Shown piece by piece: positions 53,366 to 64,000 of a stretch of 64,000 nucleotides of DNA. The translations under genes and the position numbers were made by a program. The DNA is from Bretschneidera sinensis (lineage: Eukaryota; Streptophyta; Magnoliopsida; Brassicales; Akaniaceae), in the NCBI GenBank assembly GCA_023935145.1, contig CM043700.1, positions 40,900,620 through 40,964,619 of the forward strand, given 5' to 3'. Numbering within the stretch: the first letter of the stretch is position 1; each line of letters begins with the position of its first letter. Under the pieces are notes generated by a model. That model did no database searches. It was not told where the DNA came from and saw nothing but the letters and a program-made list of their open reading frames with translations.

Positions 53366-56300
53366 ATGGCTGCTGAAAGGGATGAATCTTTTCAATCTAT
53401 TAGTATTAGATTAAATGGAAATAATTATTCATATTAGAGTTATGTTATGAGAAATTTCTTAAAAGGAAAACGTATGTGGAGTTATGTCAGTGGTATTTCG
53501 AGTAAACCTACAAATGATAAGGAAGAAGAGTATGTTGAAATTTTAGATGCTTGGGAAGCAAACAATTCGAAAATTTTGACTTGGATTAATTATTCTGTTG
53601 AGCATTCTATTGGAATACAACTGGCCAAGTATGAGACTGCAAAACAGGTTTGGGATCATTTGGCACGATTATACACACAATCAAACTTTGCAAAACAGTA
53701 TCAATTGGAATATGATATACGGGCAGTTCAACAATAGGATATGAGCATTCAAGAATTTTATTCCACAATGTCTGATCTTTGGGAACAGTTGACACTCACA
53801 GAACCTGAGTCTCTTCAGAATAATGCTAATTATATAGCTCATCAAGAGGGACAACATCTTGTTTAATTCTTAATGGCTCTTCGTGATGATTTTGAGGGAC
53901 TTCGAGGAAATATTTTGCATCGTCAGCTCCATCCCTCTATTGATACAGTGGTAAGTGAACACCTAGCTGAAGTGACTTGCCTCAAGACACGAGCAAGAAA
54001 GGGCTCTTCCCCAGCATCTAACCCATCTATTCTAGCCGTTCCTAATAAACTTATCTTGAAGTATCAACCTAAACCACCTGCACAAGTTGGTCTTGATGAG
54101 TGCAGCTTTTGTAAACAGAGAGGACATTGGAAGGCTCAGTCTCCTAAACTTTTGTCCAAAGCTCCAATATATCAGCAGTCTTCACCGATACAACCACAAT
54201 GGCGTCCACAGTGGTGCCCACCACCATCTCCACCGCATTGGCGTCCTGGTGGTCAATCTCAGCAGCGACCTTATAGGTCACCACAGTCTAATACTGTAGC
54301 TTTTGTGCCTGAAGTGGCACCATCTTCAGATCCCAATACGGCATCTCTTGTAGAGCAGTTTCAAAAGTTCCTTGCTACACAGTCATCGTCCCAGCCATAT
54401 GCCATGTCTGCTCCATCTTCATCAGGTTTGACTTCTCCTTACACTGCATGTAAACTTTCTTCCTTGTAGGTCTTAGATTCCGGTGCATCTCATCATATGT
54501 CACCTTCTTCATCATCCTTTGTATCTATATCCTACTCTCTTTCCTTTGCATCTGTTATGACTGCTGATGGAACTCACATGCCTTTAACGGGTGTTGGTTC
54601 TGTATGCACACCTTATCTGTCTCTCTCTGATGTTTATTGCATTCCTAAACTTACTATGAATCTTGTATCTGTGAGTCAGCTAAGTGATTCTGGTTATTCT
54701 GTTCATTTTTCTTCTACTTCTTGTTATGTGTACGATCCTTAATCCCAAAGGCTGATTGGGATAGGCCGTAGGTAGGGGGGATTGTATGTTTTGGACGAGC
54801 TGTGAGTTCCAAATGTAGCTGCTTCGGGTGTTGATTTGTCTTATTTCCATTTAACTTCTTCTTCCTCTAGCTTTTACTTGTGGCACTCTAGACTTGGTCA
54901 TGTTTCAGCCTCTCGTTTAAAATATTTAATCTCTAGAGGATCCTTGGGGGATTTAGAAACTCATGATATTTCTAATTGTAGTGGTTGTAAACTGGCAAAG
55001 TTTTCTGCTTTATCCTTTAATCGAAGTGTTTATTCTTTTACTGCACCATTTGATTTGATTCATTTTGATGTGTGGGGACACTCTCCTGTTGCTACAAAAG
55101 AAGGGTCTAGATATGATGTCTTTTTTATTGATGATCATACTAGATATTGTTAGGTTTATCTAATGAAGTGTAAATCTGACTTTTTACACATTTACACTTC
55201 TTTTCGCTCATTGGTTAAAACTCAGTACTCTATTGTGATAAAGTGTTTTCGTTGTGATTTGGGTAGGGAATATACATCTACAACATTTTCTCAACTACTC
55301 ACTTCTGATGGTACTCTGCACCAATCCTCTTGTACTGATACTCCACAACAGAATGAAGTTGCTGAAAGAAAACATAGGCATATTGTTGAGACCGCTCGCT
55401 CTCTTCTCTTATCTGCTGGTGTCCCAAGTCCTTTTTGGGGTGAAGCTGTTCTCACCGCTGTGCATTTGATCAATAGAATACCTACAACTCATACTTCACG
55501 TTTGTCTCCCTATGAAAAATTACATAGCCACTCTCCTGACTACTTTTCTTTACGAGTGTTTGGTTGCACTTGCTTTGTTCTTCGTCCCCTTGTCGAACGC
55601 AACAAGTTGTCTTCTCGTTCCACCATTTGTGTTTTTCTTGGTTATGGTGCAGGCCAAAAGGGCTATCGTTGCTATGATCCTGTGGCTCAAAAGTTATATG
55701 TCTCTCATCATGTCTTTTTCCTTGAACATATTTGTTTTTTCTCTATTTTTACCATGTCTGATACCTTATCTAAATCTGATCTCATAAGCATTGATCCATT
55801 CCTAGATGATCCTCCTCACCTTCCACCCTCTATTAGCCCCTCTTCCTAAGCTGATATTTCCCCTCCTCCAATGCAGCCTTTTCCTTATCATTATTCTCGC
55901 AGGACTCAAGCAGCTACTGATGGTGCAACTCGTGATATTTCTGATGCTGCATCTTCCACAGATGATGATCCTCCATCTCTTCCTACGGTCATCTCAACAC
56001 CTCTTGTGATTGCAGATCCTACATCATCATGCTATCCAAAACGCACTCGTAAGTCCACTCAGTTACCTGATTTTGCTTATTCTTGTTATTCACCTTCATT
56101 CACTGCATTTTTAGTGTCTCTTCACAATTTTGTGAGCCCACCTCCTATACAAAAGTTGTTCTTGATCCCAATTGGCAACAGGCTATGGTTGAGGAACTTG
56201 TTGCTCTACATCAGACTGATACTTGGGATTTGGTTTCTCTTCCACCCGGTAAGAGTGCTATTGGTTCTCGTTGGGTCTATAAGATCAAAACAAAGTCAGA

Positions 56301-57612
56301 TGGTTCAGTTGAGCGTTACAAAGCCAAGTTAGTTGCAAAGGGTTTTGCTCAAAAATATAGTATGGACTTTGAGGAGACTTTTGCACTGGTTGCCAAGATG
56401 ACCACTATACGTGCTCTCATTGCGGTTGCTTCAATCTGCAAATGGCATATCTCTCATATGGATGTCAAAAATGCATTTTTAAATAGGGATCTTAAAGAGG
56501 AAGTTTATATGGTACCTATCCCTAGCGTGTCTCATAATCCGGGGGAAGTTTGTAGACTTAAAAAGGCATTGTATGGTCTCAAACAAGCCCCTCGTGCTTG
56601 GTTTGAGAGGTTATCTACCGTGGTTACTTCTCTTGGTTTTTCCTCTACTGCTCATGATTCAGTTCTTTTTGTTAAGTCCAATTCTGCCGGCTATATTCTT
56701 CTTTCGCTTTATGTTGATGACATGATTATCACTGGTGATGATGTTGTTGGTATTGCATTGCTAAAGGCAGAATTGACTCATCATTTTGACATGAAAGATT
56801 TAGGCCCTTTACGTTACTTCTTGGGTATTGAGGTTGCCCTTTCTCCTAAGAGTTATCTTCTATCTCAGTCAAAATACATAGCAGATATCCTTCAGCGAGC
56901 TCGACTTACCGATACTCGAACATGTGATACATCTTTAGAACTTAATGTTCGATATGGCCCTACAAATGGTACTCCATTACCTGATCCCACTTTGTACCGG
57001 ACCTTGGTTGGTAGCTTAATCTATCTCACTATCACCCTACCAGATATTGTTTATGTTGTCCACATTGTTAGTCAGTTTATTGCATCTCCCACTACAGTTC
57101 ATTGGGCTGCTATTCTTCGTATTTTGCGCTATCTACAAGGTACTCTTTGTTAGAGTCTTATTTTCCCCTTCAATTCTTCTTTGGATCTTTGTGGATATTC
57201 TGATGCTGATTGGGTTGGTGACCCCAATGATCGTAAGTCTACTACTGGCTTTTGCATCTTCTTAGGTGGCTCTCTTATCTCATAGAAGAGTAAGAAGCAA
57301 CAAGTTGTTTCTCGCTCCTCCACAAAGGCCGAATACCGTGCAATGGCAACTACCACAAATGAGATTGTTTGGTTACGTTGGCTCTTGGCAGATATGGGGG
57401 TCTCAATTACTACTACTACTCCGCTTTATTGTGATAACAAGAGTGCAATTCAAATTGCCTGTAATTTAGTTTTTCATGAGTGAACTAAACATATTGATAT
57501 TGATTGTCATACTACTCGGCAAGAATTACAACATGGGACGATCACATTGCCATTTATATCTTCGTCCATGCAGATAGCTGACTTCTTCACCAAGTCTCAA
57601 ACTGTTCAGTGA
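53366..57612 (+). pseudogene. Copia gag-pol polyprotein, many nonsense codons
   Basis: Gag starts at 53366 (MAAERDESFQSIS). Domains are a UBN2 gag, a knuckle whose last Cys is Ser (CSFCKQRGHWKAQS), protease (LDSGASHHM at about 54476), integrase finger (LWHSRLGHVSASR, CSGCKLAK), integrase core, RT with YVDDMIITGDD (about 56710) and RNase H. In-frame stops are frequent and follow a pattern. TAG replaces Trp (near 53436, 55151 and 57283), TAA or TAG replaces likely Gln codons (near 54742 and 54468), and TGA replaces likely Arg CGA codons (near 57481 and 57611). Gene order is intact but no full protein can be made. Confidence 0.88.
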
Positions 57613-57706
57613 TTTCGTTTCTTTGTTGACAAACTCACGATGCGAAAGCTGACTTCTTCACCAAGTCTCAAACTGTTCAGCGATTTCGTTTCTTTGTTGA
57701 CAAACT
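57577..57706 (+). repeat. 71-bp tandem duplication near the 3' end of the decayed Copia element
   Basis: GCTGACTTCTTCACCAAGTC starts at 57577 and again at 57648, and both copies run through TTCGTTTCTTTGTTGACAAA. The duplication covers the last codons of RNase H next to the polypurine tract. Confidence 0.88.
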
Positions 57707-57738
57707 CTCGATGTTTCGCATTATGAGTTTGAGGGGGC

Positions 57739-57916
57739 TGTTAGAGATTATGTTTATTAGTTTGGTTATATTAGTCATTTGGTATTATCAATAAGAGTAT
57801 AATAGTCTTTGTTGTTTCCTATATAAACCCACATTTCTCTCTTGTAAATATTCACTATTGCAATCAAACCCTAGCTTCTATTTCTTCTCATCTCTTTACT
57901 CTATTCAATTCTCACA
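57739..57916 (+). repeat. 3' LTR of decayed Copia element
   Basis: 178 bp, TGTTAGAGATT...ATTCTCACA. It sits directly after the polypurine tract. Confidence 0.92.
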
Positions 57917-58690
57917 ATACAGCATCCAACAAATCCACCTAAGAATCTTTTTCTTGAGGTTGTTGGGTTTGATTCAATGTATTTTATTCTTTCTCTAGGC
58001 TTCATGGCGGTCTCTGTTTGTTGTGGAAGTCTGGTGTGATAAATCTTTCTAATTTCCAATCTGATTCTCAAGTAATTCATTGTGGTGTGTCTGAGCCTAC
58101 AGTCAGCTCTTGGTTTCTTTCCTTTTCCTATGTGAGTCCATATATTAATGATAAGAGAATCTGCTTTGAAAACGATGTCTCATGTCTTTGGTGCATGTGG
58201 AGCAAAGGAGGAGACTGATTTGAATGCTTCTCTCTGTTGCATTCACCACTACTTTGTGATCTTTTGCAAGTGTTTCCTCATAAGTTGAAATCTTATGGGT
58301 GCTTAGTTGGTTGAAGCCTCCTCCTGGGTGATTTAAGGTTAATGCTCAAATGGTAGCAGCAAGTAGTTTAATCAGAGATTGTGATGGGCATTGGGTAATG
58401 GGGCTTCAGCTGTAATATAGGCAATTGTCCTATCGTTCTTGCTGAGTTGTGGGCAAAGATTTTGAGTCCTCTTGTACAGTTGAGCATTCTTTCAGAGGGA
58501 GTAACTTTGGTGAAGACTGGTTGGCATATTTGGGAGCTCAGAAAAGTGAGAGATTAATCATCTATATATGATCAGCCTCCTTCTGGTCTGGGTCCAATTC
58601 TTCTTGGTTCTTGCTGACCTGATGGGTGTTAGAGGCTAATGTTTGTTTCTTTCTTTCCTTTTTTTACAAAAAAAAAAAAAAAAAAACAGA
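57917..58690 (+). mobile_element. LINE-like retrotransposon remnant with poly(A) tail
   Basis: Between 58290 and 58560, broken frames read WLKPPPG, then LIRDCDGHWVMG, then CPIVLAELWAKIL, which resembles the RNase H domain at the 3' end of plant L1-type LINEs. Frameshifts and stops separate the pieces. A run of about 20 A (58668-58687) follows at a plausible 3' end. The 5' end and the boundary with the preceding Copia LTR are unclear. Confidence 0.45.
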
Positions 58691-58796
58691 TAGAAAAAAT
58701 TTGAGATTTGATATCCAATAAGAAGTATTTGAAGCCTTGTTGAGGAGTGAAATTAGAGTCCAAGTCAAACCTGGAATGGAATAATTGGTAGTTCAC

Positions 58797-59145
58797 TGTA
58801 GAATTTGTCAATGGATGGCAAAGTCCATATTCTTTTCTTTAATTAGGGCCACTAACTATTCCACTTCACCCACACTCGCCATATATTCATCATTGTTTTA
58901 AGGCTTACTTTAAGCCATGTTTCCTTCTTTGTTTTAAGGCTTACTTTAGGCCATGTTTCCTTTCTTGTTTTAAGGCTTACTTTAGACCATGTTTCCTTCA
59001 TTGTTTTAAGGAATGTCTTTTTTTCCTTTAACAACCTATATATACTCTTAATTGTATTCTCAATAATAAGAACTCAAGTAAGCATTTGTACAATCTCTTT
59101 ACTCTCTTCAATTCTCACATCTCTTTACTCTCTTAAATTCTAACA
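58797..59145 (+). repeat. 5' LTR of interrupted Copia element
   Basis: It begins TGTAGAATTTG and ends AAATTCTAACA, an inverted pair apart from one missing T. It has a TATA-like CTATATATACTC at about 59036 and, inside, three or more copies of a 36-37-bp unit (TGTTTTAAGGCTTACTTTA...) from 58893 to about 59010. Confidence 0.65.
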
Positions 59146-59301
59146 TGGTATCAGAGCCGGTTGCTTAGGTTCTTCTCTCGCTTGTAATTTTTCTCGGTTT
59201 CGTGTTTCAGCGTGTTCTGTGTTGTTCTCGGTGAACCCGACGTGAAAGTTTTTTTTGGTTGTTTTTCGGTCTTCTCTTTCTGGGTTGGTGTTGTCGGCAC
59301 C
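58797..59301 (+). mobile_element. Copia LTR plus leader, interrupted by a Gypsy element
   Basis: The LTR (58797-59145) is followed directly by a primer binding site (59146-59158, TGGTATCAGAGCC) and a T/G-rich leader (to 59301). The element stops where the Gypsy LTR begins. The rest of the Copia element, if present, would be on the far side of the Gypsy element beyond the window. Confidence 0.75.
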
Positions 59302-60949
59302 TGATTACGCCCAAAGTATAACACGGTTATTGTAGTACGGCTTTGGGGTGTCGATTCTACAGGGAAACAAGTTAAGTACAAAGGAAAATGTGTGAACCTT
59401 AAAACGAACGATAAAAGTTAAACTCAAGATTTTTAAGCTTTGATGGTGAAATAATGTAAAGGAAAATTGCGTAAATGTAAATGAAATATAAATGAGAAAT
59501 AACAAGGTTCCGGGAATCCTCCTTAGGTTTGTTCCCTAATTCCACTCTTGATTCAATTGATTTTATCTCGATTGCAAGTTTCAACTCCCAAACAAGCAAT
59601 CGGAATGTATTCAATCAAGCACATTTACAATTCTTATATAATTGCTACGAATTAATCATTGATTTCGGTTCATGCACACATGACCGATCTTAAAGATTAT
59701 CAAGAAATGACAATATATCTTAAAAGACAATATCGCAATAATGGACAATCAATAAGATAAATCTACCGGAATCAATCACATCCAAGCAACCTCAATGGAG
59801 GAGAAGGATGCAATCACCGGATTAAGAGAGTCTAAAAGAAGAAGAATAAGAAGTACATCTATCACATGAACTCAAATCTTCTTACTTAATCAATGAATAA
59901 TTCATAAACAATATTTAACAATAAATCCATACAACTGAATCAAGAACAAGAAATAAAGAACAAGAAATCCCTAAAGATTCATCCCTTTCCCTTGTAAAAT
60001 GATTAGTTGGCCATGGAAATCAAGGTGGAAGAACAATAAGGATGCTTTCCCCTTGATTTGGCCATGGAGTTCAAGGTGGATGAACAATATGGATGTTCTC
60101 CCCTTGATTTGCAACCAAAGAAAACTTAGAAATAAAATGGAAGAATGCTGGATTTGGATCCCTTGAATCCTCTCTTTTTTCTCTCTTCCTTGCTTTCTCC
60201 CTTCAATACCCAGCTGCACACTCCATAAAGATATATTTATAGAGCATGAGGGGGGTGTTTTGGTCTTGGAGAATGTCATTTGCTTGCCCTAATCCGGTCA
60301 AGAGGCGAGTGGGCCGTGCTGTGCGCCTGGGCCTGCTGTGCGTCTGGGCCTGCTGTGCTGGCCTGAACTGTTTCCACTAAAACTGTCATAACTTTCTCTA
60401 GAAAAATCCTTTTTACGAACCGTAAAATTCTCCAGAAAATAGACTTCCGGATCTTTCTAAGCATATATGGCTCATCATCTGGTTCTTCCTAAATCAATAC
60501 AGTTTAATCTGCAAAGATGATTGATCTGTACGGGAAATTCTGGCAATTCAGTGAAACTTCTTCAGCTTGTATGCAGAAGTGCACACACTAGTGTGCCTAC
60601 CCTTAACTTGCTCCAAAGTGATGCACACACTTGTGTGCAGTCTTTTAACTTACTGTACTTTATTACTCCAGCCTTAGTTTAGAGTTTAACCATCTTTGAA
60701 TCATGTTTGGACACGTCTAAACCTTAGACAAAAACGAGCACCGACACCCAAGATCTTTTGGTGCTTTAAACATGGATCGCTTTATTATCTCTTTTGTACT
60801 CAAAGCACCTGAAAATGCATCGAATTAAGTCAATGATTTATGAATATCACTTTAGAGTTATCAACATGTAAAAGTGCGATTACGACCAAGATCAACCCTA
60901 AAATGTTAACAATTAAGTATTGTTTAGATGCATTTTATGACTCTCATCA
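59302..60949 (-). repeat. 3' LTR of Gypsy element
   Basis: 1648 bp with TGATTACGCCC at the left and CTCTCATCA at the right (TGAT...ATCA termini). The purine-rich AGTTGGGGGTTG (minus strand) abuts its right edge. No coding capacity is credible. The short frame at 59971-60279 is not gene-like. Confidence 0.65.
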
Positions 60950-62677
60950 CAACCCCCAACTAGCTTATTGCTAGTCCCTAGCAATTCAAGCGAAAGGCAT
61001 GAAATGAATTCTTTATTTAGAAATCAAAACAAAATACAACAATGCTGGCGTTAACCAAGAGTGATTCAAAAATCTATCTCAAAAATCATGCATAACATAC
61101 AGCACATAGAATCATTAAATATCACTCAGGTCCAAGAATAATCCAAATGTCAACCTTAAAATCGTTATCGACTCTTACCATCCATCTTACCACAATACAT
61201 TAGTCCGAACACCTAGATGATTTTATGCACAACATAGCATGAATACAAGTCTTGGCCTCTAAAAACATATTAATTTGCGTGACATCAATCACAAATCAAG
61301 CTCCATATGCTCACTTTTCAAATCACTCTCCACTATGTAGAAAAATCACACTTCATCGGATCAATAGGTCTTTAATAAGCTTGCAACATTAGGCTAGGGT
61401 AAAGGTCAAGAAAGAATGGGAAAGTTTAAACAAATAAAAGAACTAAGTCTCTTAATTTAAACACAACCACTTTAAGCACAAGATAACCTTACTTCAACAC
61501 CCAACTCTTTCAACCATTTTTCGAGCATTTCTGGCAATAAATCACCATTTTTTTTTTCTTTCTTTGCCATAATTCATTTTTTTCTCATTTTTTTTTATTT
61601 TTTGTTTTGGCATAAGACCATTCACCTCCTCTTTCATTCTTTTCTTTTCTTTTCCACAACCCCCAACTTATCTCTTTTAATGTACTTGGGTTATGATAGT
61701 AATATTTTCTCATATTTCCACCCTTACTCCTATTAAGTGCTTCTCACAACATGTGTATAACTAAGTTCTTTTAAAAGAGAGGTAAGGATAAAATATTTTT
61801 AGGCTCATAAAGGTAAGTAAATGGTTTATCGAAAGAAACAAAGCTCAATTTTTCTTTTCAAGAAAAAGGCTCAAATAGGTGACTAGCGATAAATATAACA
61901 AGGGTAAGTTTAAAAAGGCTCAAACGGTCCAAAAATGGCCTATATCATATCCTAAGTAGTGTGCATTCTATGATTTTCGCCTCAAGTGATTATTAAATAA
62001 GTTCTAGAGCTTGTAGAGACCGCAAAAGTATTCACAAAACAACCGCGCATAAAACTTTTCCAAATGCTTTAGACTAATCATGCAATCTTACCACAAACCA
62101 GAGTCTCAAACCAAAGAAAAATTGACACTTAATTTATTCTCAAAGCGAAGCAAGATTTAACTTCTTCTAAATGCTATATGCTATCTCGATTAAGCTCATA
62201 TCATTGACATGTGAATTAACTCCAAGGCTAACACAAAACATGCTAAAAACAAACAAACAAATTTTTTTTTTTTTTTATCCTAACAACGAAAAGAAAGAAA
62301 GTGACACCAAGCAGTTCAAAAAAAAAAAAGAAATATGTTTCCTCCACCCCCAACCTAAACATTGCATTGACCTCAATGTAAAAGAAAAAGGAAAGGAAAC
62401 TCCCTGTGCGGCCAAAAATGCACAAAAGCTGAAAATTGCGCACCACCAAATGAACTGCATACCGTTCTTTTCGCTGAAATCACTAGAAACTAAAAATTAA
62501 AATAGACTTAACACAACCAAAATTCAAAGTTAATAAAGACTTGACAACGAAATATTAATATATATATATATTTTTTTTGAAATTTGAAGTAAACTAAAAA
62601 CTAATAATTAAGATTGAATGAAAACTAACTAAAAACAGAACAAAAATTAAAAGGAATAACGTACCTTTGTTGTGTGG
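60950..62677 (-). other. 3' non-coding region of Gypsy element with purine tracts
   Basis: No coding sequence is supported. G-run tracts on the minus strand (rc of CAACCCCCAAC) occur at about 60950, 61660 and 62347. The one at 60950 is positioned as the polypurine primer for plus-strand synthesis. Related elements can carry an extra open frame here, but none is visible. Confidence 0.55.
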
Positions 62678-64000
62678 TCAAGGTGAATAGACCGGATCCA
62701 TAAGCGGAATGTCTTCCATCTCCGGATCATGTCTATCAATTAAGATCTTAAGTCGTTGACCGTTTACTTTAAAGACCCGACCATCTCTAGTATCCTCAAT
62801 TTCTACCGCCCCATTTTCAAAAACATTTTTTACTATAAAAGGGCCGGTCCATCTTGACCGAAGTTTTCCAGGATGCTTATGAAGTCTAGAGTCGTATAAG
62901 AATACCCGATCATTGGGTTTAAATGTTTTCCTCAAAATATTTTTGTCATGGAATACTTTCATCTTAGCCTTATAGATTCTAGAATTTTCATAAGCATCGT
63001 TTCTTAATTCTTCTAACTCGGTCAGCTGATATTTTCGAAGTTTACCCGCTTCGCCCATGTCAAAATTGAAAGACTTGATGGCCCAATAAGCTCGATGCTC
63101 GAGCTCCACGGGTAAGTGGCAAGGCTTTCCAAAAACAAGCCGATAGGGTGACATACCTAAGGGAGTTTTAAAGGCTGTACGGTAAGCCCAAAGCGCATCA
63201 GTTAGTCTCAAAGACCAATCTTTGCGATCGGGGTTAACCGTTTTTTCTAAAATTTGTTTAATCTCCCTATTAGCAAGCTCTACTTGTCCACTAGTCTGAG
63301 GATGATAGGCAGTAGAGATTTTATGTAATACCCCAAATTTTTTCATTAAAGCCTCAAAGGAACGGTTGCAAAAATGTGTACCTCGATCACTAATTATAGC
63401 ACGTGGTGTACCAAATCGAGATAACACCTTTTCTTTAAGGAATTTAATCACCGTTCCATTATCATTGTTTCGACAAGTTGCTGCCTCTACCCACTTGGAT
63501 ACATAATCTATTGCTACAATGATATACTGGTACCCGAAGGAAGGAGGGAAGGGTCCCATGAAATCGATGCCCCAACAATCAAAGATTTCAATCACTAAAA
63601 TAGGGTTCAGGGGCATCATATTTCGGCGAGACACAGCTCCTAACTTTTGACATCTTTCACAAGAGCGACAATAGGTGTTTGTATCTTTAAACAAAGTAGG
63701 CCAATAAAATCCACACTGCAAAATTTTTGCAGCCGTTTTTTTCATCGAAAAGTGGCCTCCACAAGCTTGGGAGTGACAAAATTCTAAGACACTCGAAATC
63801 TCTTCATTAGGGATGCAACGCCTTAGAATTTGGTCAGGACAGTACTTGAAAAGATAGGGGTCATCCCAATAAAAATTATGTACCTCATATAAGAATTTCC
63901 TCTTGTCTTGAGCGCTCCAATCCATAGGTATCTCACCTGTAGCCAAATAATTTACGATGTGAGCAAACCATGGTAGAGAAGTAATGGAAAGTAATTGCTC
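62678..64000 (-). CDS. Gypsy integrase (C-terminal part of pol), cut by window edge
   Basis: The frame is open from the right window edge to the TGA at 62678-62680, with at least 440 codons and no interruption. Counting from the internal Met at 63946, the HHCC zinc finger uses H58, H65, C96 and C99 ([20 protein letters not shown]), and the catalytic DDE residues are D128 (WGIDFMGPF), D187 (ISDRGTHF) and E223 ([10 protein letters not shown]). A GPF module follows ([13 protein letters not shown]). There is no chromodomain after it. The enzyme joins element cDNA to host DNA. The intact frame suggests a fairly young element. The true start lies upstream as part of a pol polyprotein outside the window. 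Confidence 0.92.
   Translation of the reverse strand, partial: EQLLSITSLPWFAHIVNYLATGEIPMDWSAQDKRKFLYEVHNFYWDDPYLFKYCPDQILRRCIPNEEISSVLEFCHSQACGGHFSMKKTAAKILQCGFYWPTLFKDTNTYCRSCERCQKLGAVSRRNMMPLNPILVIEIFDCWGIDFMGPFPPSFGYQYIIVAIDYVSKWVEAATCRNNDNGTVIKFLKEKVLSRFGTPRAIISDRGTHFCNRSFEALMKKFGVLHKISTAYHPQTSGQVELANREIKQILEKTVNPDRKDWSLRLTDALWAYRTAFKTPLGMSPYRLVFGKPCHLPVELEHRAYWAIKSFNFDMGEAGKLRKYQLTELEELRNDAYENSRIYKAKMKVFHDKNILRKTFKPNDRVFLYDSRLHKHPGKLRSRWTGPFIVKNVFENGAVEIEDTRDGRVFKVNGQRLKILIDRHDPEMEDIPLMDPVYSP

Larger units (their letters stand above)
52794..57916 (+). mobile_element. Full-length but decayed Ty1/Copia retrotransposon
   Basis: 5' LTR 52794-52971, primer site 52972-52983 (TGGTATCAGAGC), gag from 53366, protease, integrase, RT and RNase H to about 57612, polypurine tract GAGTTTGAGGGGGC ending at 57738, 3' LTR 57739-57916. 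The LTRs differ at about six sites in 176 bp, and the 5' LTR has lost its first TG. The flanks share only ATAC, so the target duplication is eroded. It is older than the element at 45574-50466 and belongs to a different family. Confidence 0.93.
59302..64000 (-). mobile_element. Ty3/Gypsy retrotransposon, Athila/Tat-like, 3' part
   Basis: Right to left it has an integrase frame that runs off the window edge, 1.7 kb of non-coding DNA, a polypurine tract and the 3' LTR (59302-60949). Integrase without a chromodomain, the long 3' non-coding region and the G-rich tracts fit the non-chromovirus (Athila/Tat) branch. The 5' LTR, gag, protease and RT are outside the window. It is inserted into the Copia leader at 59301/59302. 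The expected target duplication would be GCACC, to be found on the far side. Confidence 0.8.

Noticed and set aside
52789..57921. A 5-bp target duplication for the decayed Copia
   Set aside because: The flanks share only ATAC and the LTR has lost its first bases, so a clean duplication cannot be claimed.
58627..58640. Alternative start (TGTTAGAGG) for the Copia LTR that ends at 59145
   Set aside because: It would place a LINE-like poly(A) inside the LTR. The start at 58797 mirrors the LTR end better (TGTAGAATTT / AAATTCTAACA).
59971..60279. A 102-codon minus-strand frame in the Gypsy LTR
   Set aside because: It lies inside an LTR and contains internal repeats. No domain is recognisable.

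Overview
The window is nuclear DNA from a flowering plant, most likely a eudicot. Genes are split by AT-rich GT-AG introns, the intergenic DNA is AT-rich, and LTR retrotransposons with the plant initiator-Met tRNA primer site (minus or plus strand TGGTATCAGAGC) occur five times. I see no bacterial, organellar or CRISPR features. I cannot name the species.

Left part (1-10.7 kb): two tandem copies of the 3' end of a serine carboxypeptidase-like (SCPL) gene. The left copy runs off the window edge. The right copy is almost complete (8 exons, 6845-10101) but carries two frameshifts and a changed oxyanion-loop residue. Between them lie a truncated Copia element (5' LTR, gag, start of protease) and a short chimeric patch containing the C-terminal tip of an L-type lectin receptor kinase.

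10.7-23.5 kb: gene-free DNA with a hAT-type MITE, a (TA)n tract and a 2.29-kb tandem duplication. The second unit of that duplication is interrupted by a 3'-truncated Copia element flanked by an unusually long (91 bp) direct duplication.

23.5-34.8 kb: one single-exon minus-strand gene for a DOG1-domain protein resembling INAPERTURATE POLLEN1, then a 1.8-kb, almost pure polypyrimidine tract, then AT-rich DNA with a MITE-like inverted repeat.

34.8-52 kb: the two best genes. First is cytosolic cobalamin-independent methionine synthase (MetE-type, 11 coding exons, exactly 765 aa, with a 5'-UTR intron). Second is a double-stranded-RNA-binding protein with three dsRBDs (6 exons, 450 aa, one GC-AG intron). 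Intron 4 of the latter holds a young full-length Copia element (4893 bp, perfect 5-bp target duplication, 3 differences between its LTRs) in antisense orientation. It belongs to the same family as the truncated copy at 18.7-23.2 kb.

52-64 kb: a retroelement pile-up. In order these are an older full-length Copia full of nonsense codons, a LINE-like RNase H remnant ending in poly(A), a Copia LTR plus leader, and an Athila/Tat-like Gypsy element inserted into that leader. The Gypsy element runs off the right edge with an intact integrase reading frame.

The host genes are independent transcription units and share no evident pathway. I found no convincing new biological system. The most unusual items are the polypyrimidine tract, the 91-bp flanking duplication around the truncated Copia, the chimeric gene-fragment patch, and the dsRBD gene whose intron was recently enlarged by a retrotransposon.
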